This document shows, in pieces, positions 1 through 9,341 of a DNA stretch of 64,000 nucleotides. How positions within the stretch are numbered: the stretch's first letter is position 1; the number at the start of each line of letters is the position of its first letter. The notes below the pieces were generated by a model. That model was given only the letters and a program-made list of their open reading frames with translations, was not told the origin of the DNA and searched no databases. Both the position numbers and the translations under genes were made by a program. Source of the stretch: Ichthyophis bannanicus (taxonomy: Eukaryota > Chordata > Amphibia > Gymnophiona > Ichthyophiidae); the NCBI GenBank assembly GCA_033557465.1, contig CM066034.1, forward strand, positions 413,642,159 through 413,706,158, in the 5' to 3' direction.

Positions 1-360
1 TTCGCTGTGGCTCTCTCAGCTGATGATAAAGGGGCTGCAATGATGTCAGAGAGTTTGGTGATGCATTGTTCTATTGTCATATCAACTGTTTTGTTGTCCT
101 TGTAATATCACTAACTTATTGTTATATTGTTTAGCTAATTGTCATATTAAATAGCTTATTAAATACCATGCACGTGTGGCTGTTTGCTCTTGAATTTAAT
201 ATCCCAGTGAGGCAAAACAACATCAGATCTCCTCTTTCTCCCTCTTCAAGTCCATGCTCAAAGCTCACCTTTTTGATGCCATCTTTGGTTCCTAGTCTCT
301 TTACTTTGTGTTTCATCACCTTATTGCCCTTATTTCTAGTATTGTATTGTACTGTATTTT
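1..360. other. No recognisable gene or element
   Basis: AT-rich sequence with no open frame resembling a known protein on either strand. The short frames here have no domain signature. It is probably old repeat debris, because the segment that follows looks like the 3' tail of an interspersed repeat, but I cannot classify it. Confidence 0.4.
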
Positions 361-455
361 TGTCTTCTAGATTGTAGGCTCTATGACAAGGGACTGTCTC
401 CTTGTGTGTCTCTATCAATGCTCTATCAATGATTAATAATAATAATAATAATCAG
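361..455 (+). repeat. 3' tail of an interspersed repeat with (AAT)n
   Basis: The stretch reads TAGATTGTAGGCTC, then a GGGACTGTCTCC block, then about seven AAT/AATA units near 430-452. A 'gggactgtct' block followed by an AAT microsatellite is a common layout at the 3' end of CR1/L2-mobilised SINEs and LINEs in tetrapods. The body upstream is too diverged to name, so the family is not assigned. Confidence 0.4.
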
Positions 456-539
456 GACTAAACTGTGACCCATCAGTGATATCATTTGAATATAATCCTC
501 TCATACCACCAAAAATGTTTTTACCTGGTCTCCCCTCCC

Positions 540-955
540 CACCAACTTTGGGCCATATTCTATCCAATTGCATGTGCTGGTGCAGTGCATTCCTCCTTTG
601 CCAGAATTACTTGGCGGCTCAGTATCCACCCAGGCTGACAAAATATCTTTTTTGATAATAACCAAGCTAATTTAAGCCATCTTTGCCTTCCCTGCTCCAT
701 CATCTCCACATCATCCAAAACATGAAAAATCGCATCCTGATGTGTCAGATTCCAATGACAATGAAAAACCATTTCTACATAAGCTTGGACCTCCTTCTAG
801 TAGTGCTGAATTAAAGGACAATGCCAAAGCATATGGATCAATGAAGCTTCCAAAGTCCCACACTTAGGACAATCTGCCGACTCAGTGTAGACCACCACAT
901 ACGCATGTGCTGCTGTCAGATAAGCCCTATGTAAATTTTTATATTGCATGTGCTT
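540..955 (-). pseudogene. L1/Tx1-like ORF2 C-terminal fragment
   Basis: Read on the minus strand, the frame contains HRAYLTAAHAYV, then CPKCG, then HMLWHCPLI. This C-x2-C ... H ... C pattern is the cysteine-rich C-terminal motif of L1-type ORF2 proteins. A second minus frame at 560-772 carries the residues that should follow, so at least one frameshift separates them. The EN and RT domains are absent. The 5' side abuts the inverted-arm element that starts near 965. This is a dead, 5'-truncated LINE remnant. Confidence 0.6.
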
Positions 956-964
956 CGGGGACAC

Positions 965-1450
965 CCATAAAACAACATTTAAAAAACAATATGTTATGAA
1001 ACCATAAGAACATACAAATTGCAATGGATTTAATAATGATAATCACATAACTTAAAAAATAGTAAAAAATAAATAAATGTGCTCCTATACATATATAATA
1101 TATTAAAACATAAGGGAACCATATATAATAAAATGTATATATACTTGAAAGTACAGATAAAAGAAATAAAAAGATAAAAAAGCATAGTAGCACAAATAAA
1201 CTACACAAGTAGATAAATTCCATAAAATTTTAATTCTTATGCTCAAAGGTACAGATAAAAGAAATACTGTAAAATAGAGAACGGGGATGAGGAGAACACA
1301 GCAGAAGATAATATCAAAGGTTTACAACAATACCTTTAGTGTCTTGTAGTATACAAAGACCACTAAAAATGATAAAAAATGTAAAAATTAAAATAATAAA
1401 TATTGGACATAGTGTTGTTAAAAATGACTCCGGACATTGCCATAAGTCTC
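965..1450 (-). repeat. Left arm of the long inverted repeat
   Basis: The reverse complement matches 1829-2526 with indels. Shared blocks include the one around 1321-1365 versus 2081-2125, the one around 975-1030 versus 2460-2516, and the inner CGGACATTGCCATAAG versus CTTATGGCAATGTCCGG at about 1430-1447 and 1830-1848. Divergence and indels indicate an old duplication. Confidence 0.75.
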
Positions 1451-1828
1451 TCGTTTATATCAATTCTTTAAGCTTCTAACGCTCTTTGGTCTTATCTACT
1501 TAGAAACTTTTGACTTTTAGTCCGAGAATATAATGTTTGACCATACCAGGTTTACAATATCTGATCATATAATTATCGTGGTCCTGGTAAGTTGCTTTCA
1601 CGAGCATTCCTACTACAAGTCTTCAGCACTAACATAGTTGCTATGGTCGTAGTAAGTTATTCAATCTCCCTTTTAAGCTTAATGAATTTATTTAAGCTTA
1701 ATGAATTTATTTAAACGAATACAGTTGACATTTTAGGTATGCGGTTTCCATTAGCTTTATAAGCCCTATGAATTGATTTAAACGAACAGGGTTGACACTT
1801 TAGGTATGTGGTTCCCTTTTTAAAGAGA

Positions 1829-2526
1829 GTCTTATGGCAATGTCCGGTGTCTATTTTTATAATGCTTAGAAATTTTTTATGGTAATGTTAAAATCGCTTC
1901 ATGGCAATATTCGATTTACATTTTTACTAAATTCAAGCTGTGATGCAATAACTAATGGCAGTAATAACTAATGGTATAGGTAATTTGCTCCTTCTATTTT
2001 ATGCCTTTATGAGTTTTATCCTTTTTAACAACACTATGTCCAATCATTTATTGTCAATTTTTATATTTTTTATCATTTTTAGTGGTCTTTGTATACTACA
2101 AGACACTAAAGGTATTGTTGTAAACCTTTGATATTATCTTCTGCTGTGTTAACATTTTATGGAATTTATCTACTTGTGTAGTTTATTTGTGCTACTATGC
2201 TTTTTTATCTTTTTATTTCTTTTATCAGTACTTTCAAGTAATATTTTATGGTTTAAATTTATCTATCTGTGCATTTTACTTGTGTCTTTAACATTTTATT
2301 ATTATTCTTTTTTGACTCATTGCATCTACAATATTTGTTTTATGTCATGACTTTTTTATTATATATGGTTCCCTTATGTTTTAATACATTATATACATAT
2401 AGGAACACATTTATTATTTGTTTTTTACTATTTTTTAAGTTATGTGATTATCATTATTAGATCCATTGCAATTTGTATGTTCTTATGGTTTCATAACATA
2501 TTGGTTTTTAAATGGTGTTTTATGGT
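1829..2526 (+). repeat. Right arm of the long inverted repeat
   Basis: This arm is complementary to 965-1450. It is longer because of an extra segment around 1850-2030 and another around 2240-2330 that lack clear partners in the left arm. The plus-strand frames here (2159-2460) are low-complexity Phe/Leu/Ile translations and are not called as genes. Confidence 0.7.
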
Positions 2527-2582
2527 TATTTTGATATTTAATATTTATTGTTGTCATTTTCTTTTGAGGTTTGCTCCCTCTA

Positions 2583-2626
2583 AAGACCCCCTGAAGAAGA
2601 CTTTTGAGCCAAAACGCGTAGGGGCT
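2583..2626 (+). ncRNA. Degenerate hammerhead-like motif
   Basis: CCCCTGAAGAAG followed about 10 nt later by AAAACGCGTAGGGG resembles the CUGAUGA ... GAAAC core of the hammerhead motifs reported in Penelope-like elements. The flanks CCCC and GGGG could pair to close the motif. The first core box reads CTGAAGA and the second reads AAAAC, so the catalytic core is altered and self-cleavage is unlikely. Confidence 0.22.
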
Positions 2627-2846
2627 AATAAAAGGGGTTTTACTTGAATTGAACTTTCACCAGTCTTTTTTGTACCTGCTTGTTTGGTCTTGTACGACAG
2701 TGTGCAGGTATTTACTGCTCTCGTTGGTTGGCTACTTACATGCTTAGTGTCAATGAATATCCCCTTCTAACTCCCCTACGTGCCCCGATACTAACCAGTT
2801 GGGACGTCGGAGGCATTCCGGGGCAGAGCGGAGGTGGTGACAAGTG

Positions 2847-2983
2847 ATAGCTGGGCAGCAGCAATACTGCATGCTGCCCAGTTAGCGATCTGTGCTGAAA
2901 AGATGGGCGATGAAAACCCTTGCCTATCTTTCAGCATAAGAGTTAACTGGGCAGCATGCAATATCGCTGCTGCCCAGTTACCT
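2847..2983. repeat. Palindrome 1 with 63-nt arms, nested
   Basis: The arms 2847-2909 and 2920-2983 are near-complementary. Each arm holds a smaller palindrome of CTGGGCAGC and GCTGCCCAG, so the single strand could fold as a long hairpin or as two short ones (cruciform-like). The translations crossing it simply mirror each other on the two strands. It is probably part of a non-autonomous DNA element. Confidence 0.75.
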
Positions 2984-3010
2984 AATGTAGCTTCTGGTGT
3001 GTGCGGTGAT

Positions 3011-3064
3011 CCCTGGATACTCAATGCCAGAGCCACATATGACCCTGGCATTGAATATCCAGGG
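3011..3064. repeat. Palindrome 2 with 20-nt arms
   Basis: CCCTGGATACTCAATGCCAG at 3011-3030 pairs with its near-exact reverse complement at 3045-3064, separated by 14 nt. It lies 28 nt downstream of palindrome 1. Confidence 0.8.
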
Positions 3065-3122
3065 TTAAAGTTTGGCTTGAAGCCCTGGCTGACCTATGAA
3101 CATCAGCTGGAGTAAAGAATGC

Positions 3123-3280
3123 CATTTGCCTTCTCTCCTGTGACTGTGATAAAAAGAATCTCGCAGGTATGCTGAGTGCTGGAGGCTATACGGGGGCAGG
3201 TCTGTTGTGCCCTGACCTCCCGGCATTCAGCACACTGGCAGATTCCTTTTTATCACAGCTGTGGGAGAGAAGGCAAATGT
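3123..3280. repeat. Palindrome 3 with about 63-nt arms
   Basis: The left arm, from CATTTGCCTTCTCTC through the GTGATAAAAAG block, is complementary to the right arm at 3216-3280, which ends GAGAGAAGGCAAATG. The loop is about 30 nt. Frames crossing it are not credible genes. Confidence 0.8.
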
Positions 3281-3339
3281 CTCTTTTTATTTGGACCTCC
3301 CCGGCTCCCTCTGAAGCCGATCAACATGGGGACCCTTTT

Positions 3340-3700
3340 GGTATGTGGTGGGGGCGGGGACTGGGAACTAGCATGAGAATGGGGTGGGGTCAGGACTGGA
3401 AATGGACTGATGATTGGGTATGGGGGACTGGGATTGGAAGGGAGCAGATGCTGGGAGGGACTGGAAGAGAATTGATACTGGGGGGTTAGGACTGGAAATG
3501 GCTGATGCTGGGGGGACTGGAAGGGAGCTGATGCTGGGAGGGACTGGAGGAGCACTGATACTGGGGGACTAGGACTAGAAATGGGCTGATGCAGGAGGAT
3601 GGGCGAATGGGATTGGAAGGGAGAGGATGCTGGGAGGGGCTGGAATTAGAAGGAGCTGATGCTGGGGGAGGACCAGAATGGGGTGGGGCTGGGACTGGTG
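3340..3700. repeat. Degenerate G-rich minisatellite
   Basis: Imperfect units built on GGGACTGGAAGGGAGCTGATGCTGGGAGG recur about ten times with variable spacing. The plus strand is strongly G-rich with many GGG/GGGG runs, so G-quadruplexes are possible. The proline/serine-rich minus-strand frame at 3253-3555 is a translation of this repeat and is not annotated as a gene. Confidence 0.7.
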
Positions 3701-4060
3701 TGAGAAAAAAATAAACTGGGGGAGTGAGGATGGAGAGGGGAACAGATATTTTGTGTGGGAGGGAAGAAAAATCTATGATTGGCTATTGGGAGAGTAAATG
3801 GGGATTGAGGATGGAGGGGTGAAATTTAAGCCGGTGAATAAGGAATAAAGAAAGAAATTGAGGAAAGAACAAAAGGGGAAAGATCAGTAAGTTAGAAGCA
3901 GATGTAGAGAGAATGGAAAAAACTAGAAGAGAGAAAAAAAGGACAAATGGACAGCAGACAATGGAGAGTTAGCAGAAGACACGAAGAAAGCAGAAGAAAG
4001 CGACTGGGGTAATTGCAACTGAAAAATAAAAAGCCGAAATAACAAAAGGTAGAAAAAAAC
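3701..4060. repeat. Purine-rich (A/G) tract
   Basis: The plus strand is dominated by A and G (GAAAGAAG-type words) for about 350 bp. It continues the strand asymmetry of the G-rich minisatellite. No open frame or named element was recognised. Confidence 0.55.
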
Positions 4061-4617
4061 TATTTTATTTTGAATTTATTAACTGGACTATGTCAGCTCT
4101 GGGAAATGTGCATTGCTAACGTTTTGCATTTTGTTTAGTACAAGAGAAAATTAATTTATAATTTTATTTCTCCAGTGTTGCTGTACATTCGAAGTTCGGC
4201 TTTTGGGATTCCCAGTTTAATTATTGTCTTCACATTTCTAAATTGTGATCCCTTGTTCTATGTTTGGTGACGGACTATTTTTTGCATGTGTAACCGAGCT
4301 GCAGTATTCTGTTCATGTAGTTTCTATGTGACAGTCCCTCTTGTTCTCTTTCCCCAGTAGGAGATGCATTGGTTTAATATTGTCTCTGAGATGCATTGGT
4401 TTAATATTTGCAGTGTTGCCTTTATATAGGTAAGGTTTGATGCTTTGTGAGTCCTGGTAGTGATGTTATGATACAGCGGGTTTGCTATGGATTCTAAATG
4501 AGCAGGGTGTATAGCACTTCCTAATGTGCCTAGCAGTTGACACGGGAGTATATTAATGTAGAAATTTGGTAGTTTCTTTATCCTCATTGCCCATGCAAAT
4601 GGTGAGACACTCATTAA
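4061..4617. other. Unclassified sequence with a 27-bp tandem duplication
   Basis: No protein similarity is visible. A 27-bp unit beginning GAGATGCATTGGTTTAATAT is present twice in tandem (4361-4387 and 4388-4412, the second slightly shorter). The segment ends at the TAA that flanks the MITE starting at 4618. Confidence 0.5.
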
Positions 4618-4690
4618 GAGACATTTCTACTAAATGCGCACATTAATATTTGTGAATGCGCATTCAGTGCAGTAACACCCATTTATTTCT

Positions 4691-5983
4691 TTTTTTTTTT
4701 ATTCTTTATTTATAAATTTAACAGAACAACAATGACACCACAAACAAACAGCATCACCCCACCTACCCAACCCCCCAAACCCCCCCCCCCCCGGCTCTCC
4801 GAGTCATCAACGTGGAAAAATCAAAACAAGGAGGAAACAGAAAAAGAATTTCAAAAAAGGGTTAGCAAACACTAGTCATTGACCTACAGGGAATAAGGCC
4901 GAATGTCCCTCGTAACAATGGCCTGCTACTCGGGGAGCACACTTTGAATATGTGACCGGCCCACAAACTCATCCAGCGCCCGCCATCTGCCAACATTAAT
5001 ACCATCCTTATCCGGATGATGGATTTTGCTATATAGCTTCTCGAATTTGGCAGATTGACAAACAAGGTTCCACCACATATCCAAACATAACTTGCGTGAG
5101 TCTTTCCAATTTACAAAAATAACTTTGAGAGCTAAAGCAATCAGAAAGTTGAACATAAAACGATTTTCCTTAGTGAGACCGGGTACATCAAAAGTAGATC
5201 TCAAGCAAACTATACCCCAGGACAAAATAACTGAAATTTGCAATATGTCCTGTATCCTATTCCAAACAAGCTGCCAGTATCTCTGAACGTGAAAACAATC
5301 AAAAACCATATGCTTAAATGTGCCGGAATCCACCAAGCATGACCAGCATTTAGCCTGCGAGGCTTTATCCCACTTGGCTAATCTAACTGGAGTAATGTAA
5401 GCCCTATGTAGAAAGAAGAAAAGAGACTGAGTAATTGCAGCTGACCTGCAGACCCTCGTGACGGGACTCCAAGCAGTTCTCCAAACCTTGCTCGAAACTG
5501 GTCTTAACACCTCCACCTCCCAGATTTTTTCAAGCACAAGCAGCTGAGGCGGGATACAGTCTCTCAAAAAGGCATAGATTTTAGATGCAGCTCCCGCCTG
5601 ACCTGCTATCTCCACCAGCCCTTGAGTTACATGATTGTCAGGACAAATCACTTCAGGGGAAATGTTCGCTGCCTGTAAACAATGGCGAAGCTGAAACCAA
5701 TAAAACCGCGCGGAGTCAGGAAGAGAGTGGTCACGTTGCAGAGTGCAGAAATCTTTCCAATCTGTGAGCCCTAACAGCTGATCCAACGACCAGATGCCAC
5801 ACACTTGCCATTTCTTCCAAGAGAACATCTTGCCATTAATTTTGAATTTAGGGTTCCACCATAGAGGAGACCCTCTACAAAGAGAACTATCAGGTTTCAT
5901 CTGACTAACCAACGACAAGTAGGCCTCCTGAGTGGCAGAAACCACCATGCCTAAGCGGGACTTCTCAGGATGTTTCTCACCCA
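4691..5983 (-). mobile_element. 5'-truncated L1/Tx1-like LINE insertion
   Basis: A perfect 17-bp target duplication AACACCCATTTATTTCT flanks the insert at 4674-4690 and 5984-6000. The left edge is a T-run (4689-4700), which is the poly(A) tail of a minus-strand insertion. The 3' part contains a C-run of about 14 near 4780. The element interrupts the MITE described above and is therefore younger than it. Confidence 0.85.
4926..5983 (-). pseudogene. L1/Tx1-like ORF2 C-terminal portion
   Basis: This is one long minus-strand open frame of about 350 codons. It carries HRAYITPVRLAKW, then CWSC and HMVFDCFHVQRYW, the cysteine/histidine C-terminal motif of L1 ORF2, and ends QSVLPE. EN and RT are missing through 5' truncation, so no reverse transcriptase can be made. 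The first residues of the longer open frame (5984-6023) come from the target site and not from the LINE. The uninterrupted frame suggests a younger insertion than most neighbours. Confidence 0.75.
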
Positions 5984-6052
5984 AACACCCATTTATTTCT
6001 ATTGGCGCAGTGGCATTTAACACACATTAATATTTAGTAAACATGCCCCTAA

Positions 6053-6893
6053 GTCATTGCCAGGACAAAAGAGGCTTATGAAGGGCTTCTTTGAAAGACA
6101 GCTAAAATTTTAGATGGGCAACATATACATTTTAAAATAAAGCAAATTAAAGTTATGCAAATGAGGTCTAGTGGCTATGCAAATGAGGCCCCACAATGAG
6201 TTTCTGCACATGGCCCCACATCACCCTTGGGCCGCCCCTGTGTATGGGTGAGGTTATAAATGCAGCATGTCATCAATAACTCTGGGATCTGTCTTCACTA
6301 ATAAAATATGTCCCTTCCTACACATCTGGTTGGTACAAAAAAGAAATATGCCTGAGTAGGAAGATAATTTAAGATTTGATGTTCTTCCATTCCCTGGGAA
6401 AAACTCCTCATTTCCTTTCCCCATACAATGACCCAGTGCCATTATAGATAAAATTAGTTTTGAAAGAATCTATGCATATTCTGCTTCTAGGCCTTACGAT
6501 TCATTTTCTTAAATAAAGCAATGCGGTGGCCGTGTTAATCCACTTGAATGCACAGAAATAAAGGTGATCAAATGATACCAGTTAGTGTAATAAAAAGATA
6601 ACATATTATGTATCTGTTTATCTTTAGTTCTTTTATCCTAGAGAAACTGATGGTGGGAAGGACAGAGAGAAGAGTGGGCACACCACCTTCAAGAAAATTC
6701 TACTCAAGAATAAAATTGAAGCTTTCTGTAAAGTAATTATGGATGCAATCAGAGAGCAAAAAAAGGTCTCAGCAAGTGCAGAAAATATACAATTTGCAGG
6801 TTCCCTAATTACTACTTTCGAATCAAGTACTCCACAATTCAGGTACATTTTAGATACTCTTTCTCTGAAATCCCCTCTTGTCCAGAAAGTGTA
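6053..6893. other. Unclassified repeat-like sequence
   Basis: There is no convincing gene. At about 6521-6600 the words GCGGTGGCCGTGTTAATCCA and AATAAAGGTGAT resemble a dispersed vertebrate repeat family with a 'gtagccgtgttagtcca' start, here diverged. The 62-codon minus frame at 6254-6442 has no recognised domain. TATGCAAATGAGG occurs twice (near 6153 and 6176), a short direct repeat. Confidence 0.4.
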
Positions 6894-7073
6894 GTTACTC
6901 ACCTGTAACAGGTACTCTCCAAGAACAGCAGGAATCAGTCCTCAGATATGGCTGACGTCAGCGCCGACGGAGCCCCCGTGGAAGCATCTCCCCAGCTTTC
7001 AAAGAAAGCTTTTGGGAGATGCCACCACACATGCATGGTCCCCTTTCCGCCCAAGGATATTATCTTACTCAGT
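6894..7073. repeat. D1 left inverted terminal repeat
   Basis: It matches the reverse complement of 12506-12677 through GACGGAGCCCCCGTG, CCCAGCTTTCAAAGAAAGC and the ATGCATGGTCCCC block up to ACTCAGTC. The left copy also has the outer CACCTGTAACAGG segment, which the right copy lacks. Confidence 0.85.
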
Positions 7074-7149
7074 CAGATGACATAGCTAGAAACAACAAAA
7101 TAAGATGGCAAAAATTGTACAGCAACTCCATGGGGAGGAGGGGGGAGGT

Positions 7150-7245
7150 TGTGAGGAATGATTCCTGCTGTCCCTGGAGAATTCCTGTTACAGGTGAGTA
7201 ACTATACTTTCTCCAGGAACAAGCAGGAAGTCAGTCCACACATAT
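7150..7245. repeat. D1 internal complementary region
   Basis: CTCACCTGTAACAGG at the left terminus reappears here in inverted form (CCTGTTACAGGTGAG). It is followed directly by a copy of the inverted right terminus (TCCAGGAACAAGCAGGAAG). The segment therefore holds both element ends joined, as known for DIRS elements, where it serves to template the circular cDNA. Confidence 0.75.
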
Positions 7246-7264
7246 AGGACTCCCTAGCAACAGG

Positions 7265-8449
7265 TTACCGAGAACCTGTAGAAAAACACGGCCCAGCTGT
7301 GAGCAGCCACAAGCAAGTCTGAGGAAAGTTTCTAAGGACCCCAGTGTCCAGTGAGAACCATCTCTCTGACAGCCTAAACAAGAAGGGTAGGAGTTGCCTA
7401 AACTCCAAACAGATTACGGAGTTCGCCTGGTGAAAGACGCTGTCCCATCGGGACTCCCTCTCTAGGCAGTAAGCTTCAAAGGTGTGAACTGAGGACCAGG
7501 TGGTGGCCCGGCAGATGTCTCCCATAGGGACAGAGTGTAGGCTTGCAACCAATGTCACCATAGCCCTGACGTTGTGTGCTGTGACCCGGCGCTTCAACAA
7601 GTGCCCAGCCTGATCATGGGCAAAGTCAATGCAGTCTGCCACCCAGGTGGGCAGGGTCCGCTTGGCAACAACCTCCCCCAGTCGACTGGAGTCATAGGAA
7701 ACAAAAAGCTGTGAGGCTTTGTGGTGGCCCTGGGTACGTTGCAGGTAGAAGGAAAGGGCCCTCTTACAATCCAGAGTATGGAGAATGGCCACTGCCTTGT
7801 CGACGTGGGGCTGTGGAAAGAAGGTGGGGAGCACCACCTCCTGGTTGAGGTGGAAGGCAGATACTACCTTCGGAAAGAATTTAGGGTGGGTGCGAAGAAT
7901 GACACTATTCTTGTAGAAGCTGGGGTAAGATGGCTCCGCCACCAATGCCTGAAGCTTGCTGACTCTGTGGACAGAGGTGAACACCACCAGGAAGATGACC
8001 TTCCAGGAGAGATAACTCAAATGGCAGGTAGCCAGAAGTTCAAAAGGCGGCTTGGTGAGCTGTGTCAGAACCACGATGAGGTCCCATTCCATCAGGGGCG
8101 GGCAGATGGGAGGCTTAGAGAGCCGAAGGCCCCACATAAATCAGGTAATGAGGGGCTGCGCAGAAAGAGGCTTCTCCTCTATGGAATGATGGTGCGCCAA
8201 GAGCGCACTCAGGTGCACTCTGATGGAGTTGGAATTGAGTCCAGTTTGCGAAGAGTGAAGCAAGTACTGCAGCGCCATTTGTACCTGGCAAAAGAACGGG
8301 TCAACCCATTGCTCTACACACCATACTGAGAATCTGTGCCACTTGAAGGCATAGGCCCCTCTCATGGAGTTCTTACAAGAGGCCAAGAAGACTGCCTCCA
8401 CCTCCCTTGGGAGGTTGAAGGGTGCCAAGGCTACCCATTCAGCAGCCAT
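7265..8449 (-). pseudogene. D1 tyrosine recombinase, one in-frame stop
   Basis: Two minus frames in the same phase (8449-8141 and 8137-7265) are separated only by a TGA where the sister copy D2 has Arg, consistent with a CpG-type CGA to TGA change. The first frame holds the core-binding region (SMRGAYAFKWHRFSVWC). The second holds the catalytic region: R59 in HRVSKL, H188-x2-R191 in TAHNVRAM, and Y223 in EAYCLE, counted from the ORF start at 8137. These are the Arg, His-x2-Arg and Tyr positions of the YR family. The enzyme would integrate the circular intermediate. It is the best-preserved recombinase in the window but cannot be made whole without readthrough. Confidence 0.8.
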
Positions 8450-8819
8450 GCTGCTAATAATAGGGACTCCAGGTTGGGATGAAGAAGGGAACCTCCTGGG
8501 TCAGCAGCCCCGGGACATTTCCCAGAGGGTCTGTGAGCTCCATCGAGAGGCGGAGCAACAGGGGAAACCAAGGTTGCATGTACCACTGTGGGGCCACCAG
8601 GATCACAGAGAACTTGTCCTGCAGGACCTTGAAGAGGGTTCAGGTGATTAGTGGTGTGGGAGGGAAGGCATACAGAAGGCCCTCTGACCACGAGATGAGA
8701 AAGGTGTCTGCCACTATATGGGACAGATGTGGTTGGGGACAGCAGAAGCGGGGCAGCAGAACATTGGTCAGCTGGTGAAGGGGTTCCCCAGAGTTGGAAA
8801 AGCCACTGTGCCAACCTAG

Positions 8820-9254
8820 TCAACATTCATGCGGCTGGAGGACTCTGCTCAGCCTGTTCACTAGGGCATTGTCTTGGCCCGGAAGGTATACTGCCCTGAG
8901 GAGCATTCCCTGTCCGATCGCGTATGAACAGAGGACTACTGCCTCCTGGAAGAGGCACTGAGACCCTGTGCCTCCCTGCTTGTTCAGATAGAACATAGTA
9001 ACCTGATTGCCCGTTTGGACTAGCACCGACTGATTCTTCAGGCGGTGGTGGAAGGCCTTGATCGCCAGAAAAATGGCCTTGAGCTCCAGCAGGTTGATCT
9101 GTTGCTGTATCTCCACTAGGGACAGGTTGCCCTGCATATGCAGTTCCTTGCAGTGGGCACCCCAGCCAAGTAGGGACGCGTCCGTGGTGAGGACCCTCTG
9201 GGGACTGGAAGGACATGCCCTCCTGTAGGTGCTGTGTGCCCTGCCACCAGTCAA
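8820..9254 (-). pseudogene. D1 RNase H domain
   Basis: The frame contains VLTTDASLLGWGAH, then INLLELKAIFLAI, then QVTMFYLNKQGGTGS, matching the D ... E ... D pattern of the DIRS RNase H that follows RT. The third acidic position reads TGNQ where sister copy D2 has TDNQ, so an Asp is lost here. It is in phase with the RT frame upstream, but stops intervene between 9255 and 9342. Confidence 0.75.
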
Positions 9255-9341
9255 GCGACTCTGCTAGCTGTCAGGACACGAAGAACTTGTCCCGTAGCCT
9301 GCCCATGGCTTGTCTCCACTGTGAGCAGAGACACCACTGAG

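Larger units (their letters stand above)
965..2645. mobile_element. AT-rich element with long inverted arms, possibly Penelope-like
   Basis: A left arm (about 965-1450) and a right arm (about 1829-2526) are inverted copies around an AT-rich core. The same hydrophobic frame is therefore produced on the minus strand at 939-1223 and on the plus strand from 2159, which marks these frames as translations of repeat DNA and not as genes. The core at 1680-1830 has a direct duplication built on TTTAAACGAA...GTTGACA. A CTGAAGAAG...AAAACGCG block follows the right arm. Inverted or partial terminal repeats and such a block are known from Penelope-like elements. No reverse transcriptase is present, so the class is inference. 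Confidence 0.45.
4618..6049. mobile_element. Harbinger-like MITE, split by an L1
   Basis: Outside the L1 insertion the element is only about 120 bp. The left end GAGACATTTCTACTAAAT and the reverse complement of the right end, GGGGCATGTTTACTAAAT, agree at about 14 of 18 positions. TAA flanks both sides (4615-4617 and 6050-6052). A 3-bp TWA target duplication is typical of PIF/Harbinger elements, so the class is inferred from that. A second GGGGTATGTTTATTAAA terminus preceded by TTA occurs at 57362. Confidence 0.55.

Noticed and set aside
939..2460. Hydrophobic frames of 60-95 codons on both strands that look like membrane proteins
   Set aside because: The same peptide appears on opposite strands because the DNA is an inverted repeat, and the composition follows from AT-rich sequence.
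2583..2626. Active hammerhead ribozyme
   Set aside because: Both core boxes deviate from consensus, so only a degenerate resemblance is claimed.
2791..3115. Paired Ala/Gln-rich frames on both strands
   Set aside because: They are translations of palindrome 1 and read the same on each strand.
3253..3555. Proline/serine-rich frame
   Set aside because: It is the antisense reading of a G-rich minisatellite.
7721..8329. 202-codon plus-strand frame
   Set aside because: Antisense to the D1 recombinase, with no domain of its own.
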